Origin: Actinomycetes bacterium
Lineage (GTDB): Bacteria > Actinomycetota > Thermoleophilia > RBG-16-64-13
Reading direction: 5' to 3'
Assembly: GCA_024637035.1 (NCBI GenBank)
Contig: JAGXFW010000015.1
Coordinates: 1-64,000, forward strand
Length of the DNA stretch: 64,000 nt
The position numbers and the translations under genes were made by a program. Shown in pieces: positions 8,504-17,698 of the stretch; within the stretch, counting starts at the first letter, position 1; the number at the start of each line of letters is the position of its first letter. Under the pieces are notes generated by a model. It made no database searches, had not been told where the DNA came from, and saw only the letters and a list, made by a program, of their open reading frames with translations.

Positions 8504-9490
8504 ATGAGAGCACCGTCGCGCCAACCCCGCTTCAGCCTGCTGCAAGAACCGCACGCACTCCTCGTACTGCTGGTAGTACTACTACTGACCATCGGGCTCG
8601 TTGGATGCGGTGATACCACCACGACCACCGTCGCGCCCACCACCTCCACGACCGAGGCTTCCGAAGCCACCGACGCCGGCACGTTCCCCGTGACCGTGAC
8701 CGACGACGCCGGCACCGAGGTCACCGTGACCGCCAGCCCGGAACGCATCGTCTCGACGTCGCCCGCCAACACCGAGATCCTGTTCGCTCTGGGCGCCGGC
8801 GATCGTGTCGTCGCCGTCACCTCGCTCGATGACTACCCACCGGAAGTGGCCGATATCGAGAAGATCGGCGACTTCCAGCCGAACACCGAGGCGATAATCG
8901 CCATGTCACCCGACCTCGTGGTGGGGTATTCGGGCAACGAAGAAGCCCTGCAACCGCTGGTTGACGCCGGGGTCCCGGTGCTCATGATGAACGCGGCTTC
9001 GGTGGAAGGCATCTACACTGATATCAGCACCATCGGTGCCGCAGTCGGTGTCACGGCGGCGGCCGAAACGCTGATCGCGGACCTCCGCGCCGAGATCGAA
9101 GGCATCGCCAACTCGGCCGGCGAAGCGGGCGAGAAGCCCACCGTGTTCTACGCACTCGACGACACCCTCTGGACCGTCGGCCCCGGCTCGTTCGTAGATG
9201 AGCTCATCTCGCTGGCCGGCGCCACCAACGTGGCCGCCGCAGGCCCCAACCCGTACTTCCAGTACACGCCCGAGGAACTGGTGGCCGCGGACCCCGACGC
9301 CGTGCTGCTCCCCATGACCGTCTTCAGCACTACGGAAGCGTTCTCGGCCGACCCACGGTTCGCCACGCTGCGCGCCGTGACTGAAGGCCGCGTGTACCTG
9401 ATCGATGACGCCACTGTCACCCGGCCTGGACCGCGGGTGGGCGAAGGTCTGCGCATCGTCGCTGCCGCCCTCCACCCGGACGTATTCTAG
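8504..9490 (+). CDS. btuF: Cobalamin-type ABC transporter substrate-binding lipoprotein (BtuF-like)
   Basis: 328 aa, ATG 8504 after GGAGGGAG. Residues 17-35 are a hydrophobic signal ending in the lipobox IGLVGC, so it is a membrane-anchored extracytoplasmic lipoprotein. A Thr-rich linker precedes a TroA-fold binding domain (FPVTVTDDAGTEVTV, PERIVSTSPANTEILFALGAGDRVVAVT, DLVVGYSGNEEAL). The fold is shared by B12, heme and siderophore binders; the B12 riboswitch immediately upstream makes cobalamin or a precursor the likely ligand. Followed by permease and ATPase genes in one operon. Confidence 0.9.
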   Translation: MRAPSRQPRFSLLQEPHALLVLLVVLLLTIGLVGCGDTTTTTVAPTTSTTEASEATDAGTFPVTVTDDAGTEVTVTASPERIVSTSPANTEILFALGAGDRVVAVTSLDDYPPEVADIEKIGDFQPNTEAIIAMSPDLVVGYSGNEEALQPLVDAGVPVLMMNAASVEGIYTDISTIGAAVGVTAAAETLIADLRAEIEGIANSAGEAGEKPTVFYALDDTLWTVGPGSFVDELISLAGATNVAAAGPNPYFQYTPEELVAADPDAVLLPMTVFSTTEAFSADPRFATLRAVTEGRVYLIDDATVTRPGPRVGEGLRIVAAALHPDVF

Positions 9491-9518
9491 CCGGAGGGGG
9501 AACGTTGAAGGCCCGGCG

Positions 9519-10559
9519 ATGACGGCCCACAACGCGCGGCAGCGACGCTTCCGGCTGCTGATGGTCGGGCTGGCCATCGCGCTTGTGGCCACCGTACTCA
9601 CCTCGGCGATGCTCGGCGCGGCCTCCCTCTCTCCAGGGGAGGTCGTGCGGGCAACCGTGAGCCTGTTCGCTCCCGATCGTGTGGATGCCGCCTCGTATCC
9701 CTCTTGGGCGCCCCGGTTGCTGCGCGATCTGAGACTGCCCCGCATCATCATGGCCCTCGTGGCGGGGCTGGCCCTCTCGACCGCCGGCGCGACGCTCCAG
9801 GGTGTGTTCCGGAACCCGCTCGCCGAGCCCTACCTGCTCGGCGTCTCAGCCGGGGCGGCGGTCGGCGCCACCATCGCCATCATCTGGAAGCCGCTGGCAT
9901 TCCTCGGCATCTTCGGGCTGCCCGTGTTGGCGTTCGGAGGCGCCTTGTTGGCCGCATTCCTGGTATACCGCCTGGCCACGTTCGCCGAAGAGACGTCGAG
10001 TGTCTCGCTGCTGCTCTCCGGCGTCGCGGTAGGGTCCACATTCACCGCCGTGCTGTCGCTGCTCATGGTTGCCACCCAGTACGATCTGCGCACCGTGGTG
10101 GTGTGGCTGATGGGGGGCCTGACCACCGCTTCTTGGACCAAGATCGCCGTGGCCGCGCCTTTGGTCGTGGCCGGGTTCGTGATCATGCTTGCCCACGCTC
10201 CCCGTCTGAACCTCATGCTGATGGGCGAGACCCGGGCGAAGGAGTTGGGCGTGGACGCACACGCGACGCGACGCAACCTCCTGGTGGTCGCATCGCTCAC
10301 CACTGCGGGAGCCGTAGCCTTCACGGGGCTCATCGGATTCGTGGGGCTCATGGTGCCCCACATGGTCCGCCTCATCTTGGGCCCCGACCACCGCCACGTG
10401 CTCCCGGCCGCGGGCCTCCTCGGCGCCCTGTTCCTCCTGCTCGCCGACACGCTCGCTCGCACCATACTCGACCCGGCGGAGATCCCGGTGGGCATCATCA
10501 CCGCGTTCGTGGGGGGTCCGTTCTTCCTCTATCTGCTGCGGACGCGCCGCGGAGTCTGA
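9519..10559 (+). CDS. btuC: Cobalamin ABC transporter permease (BtuC/FecCD family)
   Basis: 346 aa from ATG 9519, with TGAAGG 7 nt upstream; upstream in-frame codons overlap the btuF end and lack homology. It shows the FecCD family pattern: LRLPRIIMALVAGLALSTAGATLQGVFRNPLAEPYLLGVSAGAAVGA near residues 70-115, then a series of transmembrane helices (ten expected) and a late ITFTGLIGFVGL-like segment (AVAFTGLIGFVGLMVPHMVR) contacting the ATPase. It forms the dimeric membrane channel for B12 import. Twenty-eight base pairs after btuF and 1 bp before the ATPase. Confidence 0.92.
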   Translation: MTAHNARQRRFRLLMVGLAIALVATVLTSAMLGAASLSPGEVVRATVSLFAPDRVDAASYPSWAPRLLRDLRLPRIIMALVAGLALSTAGATLQGVFRNPLAEPYLLGVSAGAAVGATIAIIWKPLAFLGIFGLPVLAFGGALLAAFLVYRLATFAEETSSVSLLLSGVAVGSTFTAVLSLLMVATQYDLRTVVVWLMGGLTTASWTKIAVAAPLVVAGFVIMLAHAPRLNLMLMGETRAKELGVDAHATRRNLLVVASLTTAGAVAFTGLIGFVGLMVPHMVRLILGPDHRHVLPAAGLLGALFLLLADTLARTILDPAEIPVGIITAFVGGPFFLYLLRTRRGV

Positions 10560-10560
10560 C

Positions 10561-11979
10561 GTGGGCCGAGCGCTCGACACACGCGCACTCTCCGACGCCG
10601 CGCCCACGACCCCCGACGCCGCCCCACCCGCCCTCGAGGCGTGCGGCCTGCACGTACGTCGTGATGGCCGCACGCTTCTCGGCGGCATCGACCTGGTGGT
10701 GCCCACCGGAGCGTTCCTCGGCGTGCTCGGCCCGAACGGCTCCGGCAAGACCACGCTGCTGCGCTCGCTGACCGGGGCGCTGGCACTGAGCGAAGGTGAG
10801 GTGTTCATCGAGGGGCGTCCTCTCGCGAACAGCGACCTCTCGTACGTAGCTCAGCGCATCGGGATCGTGCCGCAGACCTTCACGCTCGACTTCAAGTTCA
10901 CGGTTCGAGAGGTCGTGGCCTTGGGACGCTATCCCCACCGGCGCTCGTGGAGCGGATGGGACAGCGGGGCCGACGAGACCGTCGACGCGGCCCTCGAGGC
11001 CCTCTCGATCACCGACCTGGCCGATCGTCCCGTCACCGAGATATCGGGAGGCGAGCGCCAACGGGTGCTCATCGCCCAGACCCTCGCCCAAGACACCCCC
11101 ATACTCATGCTGGACGAGCCACTCAACAACCTCGACCTGAACCACCAGTTGCAGGTGATGCAGGTGCTCGCCCGGCTCCACGCCGAAGGGCGCACGATCC
11201 TCGTCGTGGTGCACGACATCAACATGGCCGCGCAGTACTGCGCCGATCTCGTGCTGCTGTCGAACGGTCGCGTGGCGGCAGAGGGCACCCCTGAGCGTAT
11301 CCTCACGCCCGAGGTGATCCTCGACGTCTTTTCCACGCGAGTGGCCGTGCACCGCCAGGGAGGGCGTCCCTACGTGACGCCCCTGGGACTCTCCCCCCGG
11401 CGGGCGGCCGACGGGGCACTCGAGTTCCGGCTGCACCTGATCACCGGCGGGGGCGCCGGAGCGGACCTGGCCCGCGACCTCGTGCACCTCGGGTTCACGC
11501 CGAGCCTCGGGGTGGTGAGCGTGTTCGACACCGACTTCGAGGTCGCCCGGAGCCTGGATTTGAGTGTGGTGTCGGCTCCCCCGTTCCAACCGCTCACGAG
11601 AGGCGACGTGCAGGAGCACGAGGCCCTGGCCCGAGAAGCCGACTGCGTCGTGGTGGCTCCCCAGGTCTACGGCGCGGGCAACCTGGCCAACCTCGAGGTG
11701 GCCCTCGCGGCGCTCGACGCCGGGATCGCGGTCGTGGTGGTGAGACAGCCGCCCATCGAGTCCCGCGACCTCACTGAGGGCCGGGCCACCGCTCTCGAGC
11801 GCACCCTGCTTGAGAGAGGTGCGGTCGCGGTGCCGAACGCGGCCGGCGCCGTCGACCACGTCTGCGCGCTCGCCAAGGACGCAGCGGCACCGCGGCCGGC
11901 GCCCGGGCCGCTCGGCACGCCGAAGGAGCAGACGGCACTCGGGCCTCAGCCCGAGCAAGACGAAGACCAAGGCGCCTGA
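10561..11979 (+). CDS. btuD: Cobalamin ABC transporter ATPase with extra C-terminal Rossmann-like domain
   Basis: 472 aa, much longer than a usual 250-270-aa BtuD. GTG 10561 is 1 nt after the btuC stop. Residues 25-260 are the ATPase: Walker A GPNGSGKTT (57-65), Q-loop near VPQTF, signature ISGGERQR, Walker B ILMLDEP, switch His in VVHD. Residues 280-440 form a second alpha/beta domain (LEFRLHLITGGGAGADLARDL; VVVAPQVYGAGNLANLEVALAALDAGIAVVVV), Rossmann-like and without cysteine clusters. Similar tails occur on some corrinoid/iron transporter ATPases, but their role is not known to me. The final 30 residues are Pro/Glu-rich and probably disordered. It powers B12 import with BtuC and BtuF. Confidence 0.9.
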   Translation: MGRALDTRALSDAAPTTPDAAPPALEACGLHVRRDGRTLLGGIDLVVPTGAFLGVLGPNGSGKTTLLRSLTGALALSEGEVFIEGRPLANSDLSYVAQRIGIVPQTFTLDFKFTVREVVALGRYPHRRSWSGWDSGADETVDAALEALSITDLADRPVTEISGGERQRVLIAQTLAQDTPILMLDEPLNNLDLNHQLQVMQVLARLHAEGRTILVVVHDINMAAQYCADLVLLSNGRVAAEGTPERILTPEVILDVFSTRVAVHRQGGRPYVTPLGLSPRRAADGALEFRLHLITGGGAGADLARDLVHLGFTPSLGVVSVFDTDFEVARSLDLSVVSAPPFQPLTRGDVQEHEALAREADCVVVAPQVYGAGNLANLEVALAALDAGIAVVVVRQPPIESRDLTEGRATALERTLLERGAVAVPNAAGAVDHVCALAKDAAAPRPAPGPLGTPKEQTALGPQPEQDEDQGA

Positions 11980-11981
11980 AC

Positions 11982-12425
11982 ATGTGGGTGATCGTGCACA
12001 CAGTGTCCGGCCTCGCGGTCGGCGCCGCTTTGGGCCACGAGAGCGTTGGAGCTCCCTGGTGGATCGTCGTGCTCGGCGCCCTGATCGCCCACGCGCTCCT
12101 CGACGTGGTGCCGCATTGGGACTACACGCGGCAACCCCGCCTGCACTTGTGGGCGCTCGGCGACGTGGGAGCATCGCTCATCGTGTTCGTGATCGCCTGG
12201 CTGGTGTTCGACCTGCCCGGTCTCGCCCTCCTCGGAGCGGCGGTCTCGGCCGCCCCCGACCTCGACGTACTCGACGCGGTGCTCCCTGTCCGCAGGCACC
12301 GGCGCCTGTTCCCAAGTCACTGGAAGGCGTACCCGCACGGCAGGATGGGGCCGCTCGGTGGCATGCTCGTGCAGGCTGCGGTGGTGGGGATCTCCCTGCT
12401 GGCCGTGGTGTGGCTCACCCGCTAG
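11982..12425 (+). CDS. Small polytopic membrane protein, YdjM/DUF4184-like
   Basis: 147 aa; ATG 11982, 2 nt after the btuD stop, so probably translated with that operon. Four hydrophobic segments. HALLDVVPHWDY (residues 39-50) and SAAPDLDVLDAV (88-99) resemble the His/Asp motifs of the YdjM/LexA-binding membrane metal-dependent hydrolase group (HxxxDxxPHxD). Possible metal-dependent phosphatase-like membrane protein; a role in B12 metabolism is only suggested by position. Its TAG stop is part of a dispersed repeat that begins at 12422. Confidence 0.65.
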   Translation: MWVIVHTVSGLAVGAALGHESVGAPWWIVVLGALIAHALLDVVPHWDYTRQPRLHLWALGDVGASLIVFVIAWLVFDLPGLALLGAAVSAAPDLDVLDAVLPVRRHRRLFPSHWKAYPHGRMGPLGGMLVQAAVVGISLLAVVWLTR

Positions 12426-12515
12426 GAGGCTGCCGAGAAGCAAAGCTGGGAGGTTGTTCGACGGCGCCGCCCGGTGGGCTCCGGCGGCCGAGGCTTCGGT
12501 CTTCAGTAGCCCCGG
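12422..12515. repeat. CTAG-ended dispersed repeat, copy 1 (degenerate right end)
   Basis: Left end CTAGGAGGCTGCCGAGAAGC; right end GGCCGAGGCTTCGGTCTTCAGTAGCC, imperfect inverted relatives of each other and of the copies at 25.4, 44.3 and 62.9 kb. The TAG at 12423-12425 is the stop of the plus-strand gene. The copy fills the gap between two convergent genes. Confidence 0.7.
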
Positions 12516-12531
12516 AGCCGCACGCAGTGGG

Positions 12532-13701
12532 TCAGACGTCCTTCTCGTAGATGCGCCAGGTCTTGTAGCGGTGGGCCCCCATGAACTCCGCGGCGCGCAA
12601 GATCATGTGGTTCACCTCCAAGAGCAGCGAGATATCGCAGGTCTGGTATCCGTGCTCCACCCCGTACCGCTTCACATCTCGATAGAGCAGCGCGTCGATG
12701 CCCAGGCGCCGGAAGCGAGGCAGCACGCCGAAGAACATCAGACGCGCGCGGGGTATCCGGCGGCGGGTGAGAAGGAGGCGCGCCACACGGACCGGGTCCG
12801 AATCGCCATACCACTTCCACCGGGGACGCAGAGCGTAGTAGGGGTCGGGGAAGGCGCCGAAGACCGCCGCCGGTTCACCGGCGACGTAGGCGAAACGCAC
12901 GAGGCCTTCATCCAGGATCGGCCGGAGGGTGTCGGCAAGGGCGTCCGCCTCACCGTCGGTGATCGGCAAGAAGCCCCAGTTCTCCGCCCACGCCTGGTTG
13001 TAGAGTTCGACCACGAGCCTGATGTCGGCGTCGAGATCCTTGCGAGAAATGGTCCGTATGGTGATGTCGCGCCGCTGTTCCACACGGGCCGCCACCGCGT
13101 CCAGTTTGGCGGGTGAGGGAGTCCTCACGTCCACGAGGTAGGCATGGTAGTCCATGACCTTCCGCAAACCGCAGGCCTCGAGGAGCCCATCGTAGTAAGG
13201 CGGGTTGTGCGTTTGCTCCACCGTGGGGGGAGAGTCGAAACCGTCCACCAAGACACCCTGGCGCTCGTGGGTGACGTTGGAGTACTCCCCGGGGCCGCGC
13301 AGGGAGGTCATGCCGCGCTCGGCCACCCAGGCCCGCGCGCGTTCCACCAACTCCGAGGCTACCAGCACGTCGTCCACGCACTCGAAGAATCCGAACGAGC
13401 CCACGCGGCATCCGTGGTACTCGTTGAAGCGATGGTTCACCACGGCCGAGATCCGGCCGACCACCTCTCCCCCCCGGCGCGCGAGGAGATGCGTGACCTC
13501 GGCGTGTTCGTGGTATGCGTGCTCCGGCGTAAGGAGACCGGTGAGCCCGAGCAGACGGCTCCCGAGCAGATCACCGTTGAAGGGCGGCGTCCAGTACGGG
13601 TCACCTCGATAGAGTCGCCAGGGGAACCGCACGAACTCCTTGAGCCCCGCGCCACCCAGAGGGATCTCCTCCAACGTGAGGTCCCCGGTCCCAAGCCGCA
13701 C
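12532..13701 (-). CDS. GNAT-fold acyltransferase-like protein
   Basis: 389 aa, from GTG 13701 (no strong ribosome-binding site; an internal start is possible), 17 bp after purF. N-terminal region FVRFPWRLYRGDPYWTPPFNGDL and C-terminal half with LMFFGVLPRFRRLGIDALLYRDVKRYG, the acyl-CoA-binding R/QxxGxG/A-like motif of GNAT acetyltransferases. It matches the YghO-like family of large double-GNAT proteins of unknown substrate. No membrane segments. It follows purF in the purine operon but is not a known purine enzyme. Confidence 0.75.
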   Translation of the reverse strand: MRLGTGDLTLEEIPLGGAGLKEFVRFPWRLYRGDPYWTPPFNGDLLGSRLLGLTGLLTPEHAYHEHAEVTHLLARRGGEVVGRISAVVNHRFNEYHGCRVGSFGFFECVDDVLVASELVERARAWVAERGMTSLRGPGEYSNVTHERQGVLVDGFDSPPTVEQTHNPPYYDGLLEACGLRKVMDYHAYLVDVRTPSPAKLDAVAARVEQRRDITIRTISRKDLDADIRLVVELYNQAWAENWGFLPITDGEADALADTLRPILDEGLVRFAYVAGEPAAVFGAFPDPYYALRPRWKWYGDSDPVRVARLLLTRRRIPRARLMFFGVLPRFRRLGIDALLYRDVKRYGVEHGYQTCDISLLLEVNHMILRAAEFMGAHRYKTWRIYEKDV

Positions 13702-13718
13702 GTTTCGGGCCTGGGTGT

Positions 13719-15161
13719 CTACGGCCGCTGCACTCCTTCGTACCGGAACTTGGAGCGGCGCAGTTCTTCCGGCACCTCACAGGGATACTCTCCACTGAAG
13801 CACGCCGCGCAGAAACGATCCGGCTCCAGTCTCGTGGCACGCAGAAGCCCGTCGAGGGAGAGGTACGCCAAGGACGTGGCGCCCACCTCGGCGGCGATCT
13901 GGTCGACCGTGCGCTCGAAGGCGATGAACTCGTCCTGACTGGCCATGTCTATGCCGTAGAAGCAGGGGAAGACGATGGGAGGCGAGGAGATGCGCAGGTG
14001 CACCTCGGCCGCCCCGGCCTCGAAGAGCATGTTCACCAACCGGCTCGTGGTGTTGCCGCGCACGATGGAGTCGTCCACCACCACCAGCCGCCTTCCGCGG
14101 ATAGTGGAACTCAGCGGGTTCAGTTTCATGCGGATGCCCAACTTGCGCAGGTCGGCGTCGGGATTGATGAACGTGCGGCCGATATACCGGTTCTTCACCA
14201 GACCTTCACCGAACGGGATGCCGCTGCGCGACGAGTACCCGATGGCGGCCGAGTTGCCGGTGTCGGGCACCGGGATGACCAGATCGGCGTCTACCGGCGA
14301 CTCGAGGGCTAGTTCTTGGCCCATGCGGCTGCGGGCCGAGTAGAGCGTCTGGCCGCTCATCACGGAGTCCGGCCTCGCGAAGTAGATGAACTCGAATATG
14401 CAGAGGGCCTCACCCTGCCGCTCTACCACTCGCTCGAAATGGTAGCCGTCCTCGTCTATCAGCACCATCTCGCCGGGCTCGACCTCGCGCACCACCTTCG
14501 CCCCGATGATGTCGAGCGCCGAAGTCTCGCTGGCAAGGACGAAGCTGTCGTCCAGCTGACCCAGCACGAGCGGCCGCACCCCGTACGGGTCGCGAAAACC
14601 GACGACTGATGATTCCGTGAGCACCACCGCGCTGAAGGCGCCCCGCAGCCTCGGGATCACCTCACGCAGCGCATCGCGGATATCTCCCGACGGATGCTCC
14701 GCCAGCATCGCGGCAATGATCTCGGTGTCGGACGTCGAAGAGAGCACGACACCACGTGCGACCAGGTCACGGCGCAGCTCGTCGGTGTTCACCAGATTAC
14801 CGTTGTGGGCCAAGGCTATAGCCGACCCGTTGCGGTCGCGATGTATGGGTTGCGCGTTCCGCCACTCGCTCGAGCCGGTGGTCGAATAGCGCACGTGGCC
14901 GATGGCGAGTTGGCCGGTCAGACTGCGCAGAGTCTGCTCCTTGAACACCTGCGAGAGAAGCCCCATCTCTTTGTAGACGGTGAGGTGCGACTGGTCGCTC
15001 ACGGCGATGCCGGCAGACTCCTGGCCGCGGTGCTGAAGGGCGAACAGGGCAAAGAAGGTGAGCCGAGCCACATCGCGCTCAGGGGCGAAGATGGCGAAGA
15101 CGCCGCACTCATCGTGCGGCGAGTCGTCATCGAAGAAGTCCCAGTCGGGCAGGTGCTCCAC
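13719..15161 (-). CDS. purF: Amidophosphoribosyltransferase
   Basis: 480 aa, from GTG 15161. A propeptide of about 18 residues precedes Cys in HDECGVFAIF, the N-terminal nucleophile after cleavage. Residues to about 230 are the class II glutamine amidotransferase domain (LQHRGQESAGIA, RYSTTG, LAHNGNLVN). The phosphoribosyltransferase domain carries the PRPP loop RRLVVVDDSIVRGNTT. Cysteines near the C-terminus (FCAACFSGEYPC) resemble the 4Fe-4S ligands of the Bacillus-type enzyme, so oxygen-sensitive turnover is likely. Commits PRPP to purine synthesis. The start is adjacent to the purL stop. Confidence 0.96.
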   Translation of the reverse strand: MEHLPDWDFFDDDSPHDECGVFAIFAPERDVARLTFFALFALQHRGQESAGIAVSDQSHLTVYKEMGLLSQVFKEQTLRSLTGQLAIGHVRYSTTGSSEWRNAQPIHRDRNGSAIALAHNGNLVNTDELRRDLVARGVVLSSTSDTEIIAAMLAEHPSGDIRDALREVIPRLRGAFSAVVLTESSVVGFRDPYGVRPLVLGQLDDSFVLASETSALDIIGAKVVREVEPGEMVLIDEDGYHFERVVERQGEALCIFEFIYFARPDSVMSGQTLYSARSRMGQELALESPVDADLVIPVPDTGNSAAIGYSSRSGIPFGEGLVKNRYIGRTFINPDADLRKLGIRMKLNPLSSTIRGRRLVVVDDSIVRGNTTSRLVNMLFEAGAAEVHLRISSPPIVFPCFYGIDMASQDEFIAFERTVDQIAAEVGATSLAYLSLDGLLRATRLEPDRFCAACFSGEYPCEVPEELRRSKFRYEGVQRP

Positions 15162-17455
15162 TCAGCGAACCTCCAGGGCCCGCTCGAGCCCGTTGTCGTA
15201 TGCGTCACGCATCGCGGCAAGGGGCAATTCGATCTGCTCCCACCCCATGGCCATGCGAAGGGCTTCGCCGCCCACAGTCCCCAAGACCGCGTTCGGCACG
15301 CCTGCGCCCTCACACAGCTTCTGGAAGGCCCCTGAGACGGCAGGCGCCACCGTGACCACGATCCTGGTGGGCGCTTCTCCGAACAGGACGAGGTCGTGCC
15401 GCCCCGGACTCCCCGCAGCCAGATCGAGGTCGACCCGGGCGCCGATGCTTCCCGAGAGGCAGCACTCGGCGAGGGTCACCGCCAGGCCTCCATCGGAGCA
15501 ATCGTGCGCCGAGCGCAGCATGCCGTCGACGATCGCCTTCCGCACGACGCCCTGCAGGAGAACCTCGGCTTCCAGGTCCACATCGGGGATACGGCCCTCG
15601 ACGCGGCCGAACCACCGTTTCTGATACTCGGAGCCGTCCAGCACCGGCACGGCGTCGCCGAGGAGCATGATCACGTCGCCGACATCGCCGAAGGCGACCG
15701 CGCAACGGGCTTCGACATCGTCGCTCAGACCGAGCATGCCCACCACAGCCGTAGGGTAGATCGCCTGGCCGAAACTCTCGTTGTACAGGGAGACATTGCC
15801 CGAGATCACCGGCACGCCGAAGGCCTCGCAGGCTTCCGCCATACCCTCGATGGCGCGACTCAGCTGATAGGAGATCGACCCCTTCTCGGGGTTGCCGAAG
15901 TTCAGGCAGTTGGTCACCGCGATGGCTCCGCCCCGACGCACGAGACGTTGCGGGCGGCCTCGGCGACTGCGGCCTTGCCTCCTCGATACGGATCGAGGTA
16001 GGTGTGCCGACCGTTGCCGTCGGTGCACACAGCCAGCCCGCCGCCGGTCTCCTTCACCCGCAACAGGGCGGCGTCCCCGCCGGGCAGGACGACGGTGTTC
16101 AACTGCACCTGGTGGTCGTACTGCTCCCAGATCCACCGGCGCGAGGCGATGTCGGGCGCGGCCAGGAGGTCCAACATGATCTCCGCCGACGATACGTCCG
16201 GGGGCGGATACGATGCCGCGTCCACCGGAGAATCCACCTCATGAGCCGGCCGCTCGAGCTCGACCACGCACAACGGCGCGTCGGCCAGGGCGTCGGCCGG
16301 CATGTCGCCCACCATCTCGCCGTTGTGGAACACCCGCAGGTGCCCGGTGTCGGTGACCTCGCCCACGACCGTGCAGTCCAGGTCCCACCGCTCGCAGGCT
16401 GCAGCCACCTCGGGCTGATCTTCGGGGGTCACGATGGCCAGCATGCGCTCCTGGCTCTCGCTGATCATGATCTCCCAAGGCTGCATATCGGCTTCGCGAA
16501 GGGGCACCCGGTCGGTGTGGAAGTCGATACCCACGCCGCCCTTCGCCGCCATCTCGCTCGACGACGAGGTGATGCCGGCCGCCCCCAGGTCTTGCAGGGC
16601 CACGAAACGCCCCGTTTGCAGGAGCTCGAGGCACACCTCGAGCAGCTTCTTCTCGGTGAACGGATCGCCCACCTGCACCGAGGGACGCTTCTCTTCCAGT
16701 TTCTCGTCGAACTCCTGGCTGGCCAGAACGCTCGCCCCGCCGATGCCGTCGCGGCCCGTCTTCGAGCCGAAGAGCACCACGTAGTTGCCAACGCCCGCAG
16801 CCTTGCTCCTCACGATGTTCTGGTGACGCACCAGCCCCACGGTCATGGCATTCACCAGGCAGTTACCCGAGTAGGCGTCTTCGAAGTACACCTCGCCGCC
16901 CACGGTGGGCACGCCCATACAGTTGCCGTAGCCGCCGACCCCTGCTACCACGTGCTCGAAGAGGTAACGCTGCCGGTCATAGGGCGCACCGGCGAGAGTC
17001 ACCGCGGCGCCCCCCTCGGCCTGCCCCGCCGCGCCGCGCGATGCGCCGCTCAGGGCGGGACTCGGTGCGATCTCGCCGAAGCGGAGCGAATCGAGGTTGC
17101 AGATGGGACGCGCGCCCATGGCGAAGATGTCGCGCAGGATGCCGCCGACACCGGTCGCCGCGCCCTGGTAGGGCTCGACTGCGGATGGGTGGTTGTGGCT
17201 CTCGATCTTCATGGCGACCGCCAAGCCGCCGCCGATGTCGACGATACCGGCATTCTCGCCTGGGCCCTGCAGCACCCGCTCCCCATCGACGGGGAAACGC
17301 CGGAGGTGGGCACGCGAGTGCTTGTAGCCGCAGTGCTCACTCCACATGAGGGAGTACACGGCGAGCTCCACGTGGGTGGGCGCACGCCCCTGGGTCTCCT
17401 TGATCTTCTCGTACTCCCCCGCGGTCAAGCCGAGCTCGGCGTAGAGTTCGGGCAT
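15162..17455 (-). pseudogene. purL: Phosphoribosylformylglycinamidine synthase subunit PurL, interrupted by a one-base frameshift
   Basis: Two reading frames together encode a normal small PurL of about 764 aa. The N-terminal part (ATG 17455, GGGGGAG upstream) carries MWSEHCGYKHSR, GGILRDIFAMGARP, GNCMGVPTVGGEV and ends ...EAARNVSCVGAEPSR then stop. The C-terminal part resumes with AIAVTNCLNFGNPEKGS, VISGNVSLYNE and AHDCSDGGLAVTLAE. The join is near 15924, where GAG-CC-ATC lacks one base of the expected Pro codon. Everything either side is conserved, so this is either a sequencing/assembly error or a very recent mutation; no slippery heptamer is seen. With PurS and PurQ it makes FGAM. Listed as pseudogene only because of the frameshift. 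Confidence 0.9.
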
Positions 17456-17458
17456 GCC

Positions 17459-17698
17459 CTACTCCCCCGCCTTCGAGTCGTCGCCGGAGGGAACGTGGCC
17501 GGACGATTGGTCCCCGGGGCGAGTGGGATCGCCGGAGGGATCGGCGCTCTCGAGCATCTGACAATCAGGGCCCATGCCTGGGATCTCTTCTAGACCAAGC
17601 TGACTCAAGCACACGCGACAGACGCACGTGTCCGGCAGGAAACCCCGGGTGAACGTGTCCGAGTGACCACAGCGGGGGCAGATCGACGTCGCGGCCAT
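17459..17698 (-). CDS. Small zinc-ribbon protein inside the purSQL operon
   Basis: 79 aa; ATG 17698 overlaps the purQ stop (TGATG) and has GGAGGT upstream; the stop lies 3 bp before purL. Residues 1-35 carry CPRCGHSD and CVCRVC, a four-Cys zinc ribbon. The remainder is acidic and Ser/Pro/Gly-rich, probably disordered. I do not recognise a named family. The tight coupling between purQ and purL suggests it is made with the FGAM synthetase subunits and may bind them or act in regulation; that is inference from position only. Confidence 0.75.
   Translation of the reverse strand: MAATSICPRCGHSDTFTRGFLPDTCVCRVCLSQLGLEEIPGMGPDCQMLESADPSGDPTRPGDQSSGHVPSGDDSKAGE

Noticed and set aside
8560-8590. GTAGTACTACTACTG as a further BlaI operator
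   Set aside because: It lies in the btuF signal-peptide codons and lacks the 5-bp spacer of the true dyad. Similar GTAGTAGTAC runs at 57.38 and 59.43 kb are tyrosine codons.
15900-15950. Programmed -1 frameshift in purL
   Set aside because: No X-XXY-YYZ slippery sequence or downstream pseudoknot is visible, and a one-base deletion explains the missing Pro codon better.
16004-17593. Plus-strand 529-residue open frame opposite purL
   Set aside because: It is the His/Arg-rich mirror of a GC-rich coding strand with no domain; purL on the minus strand explains it.
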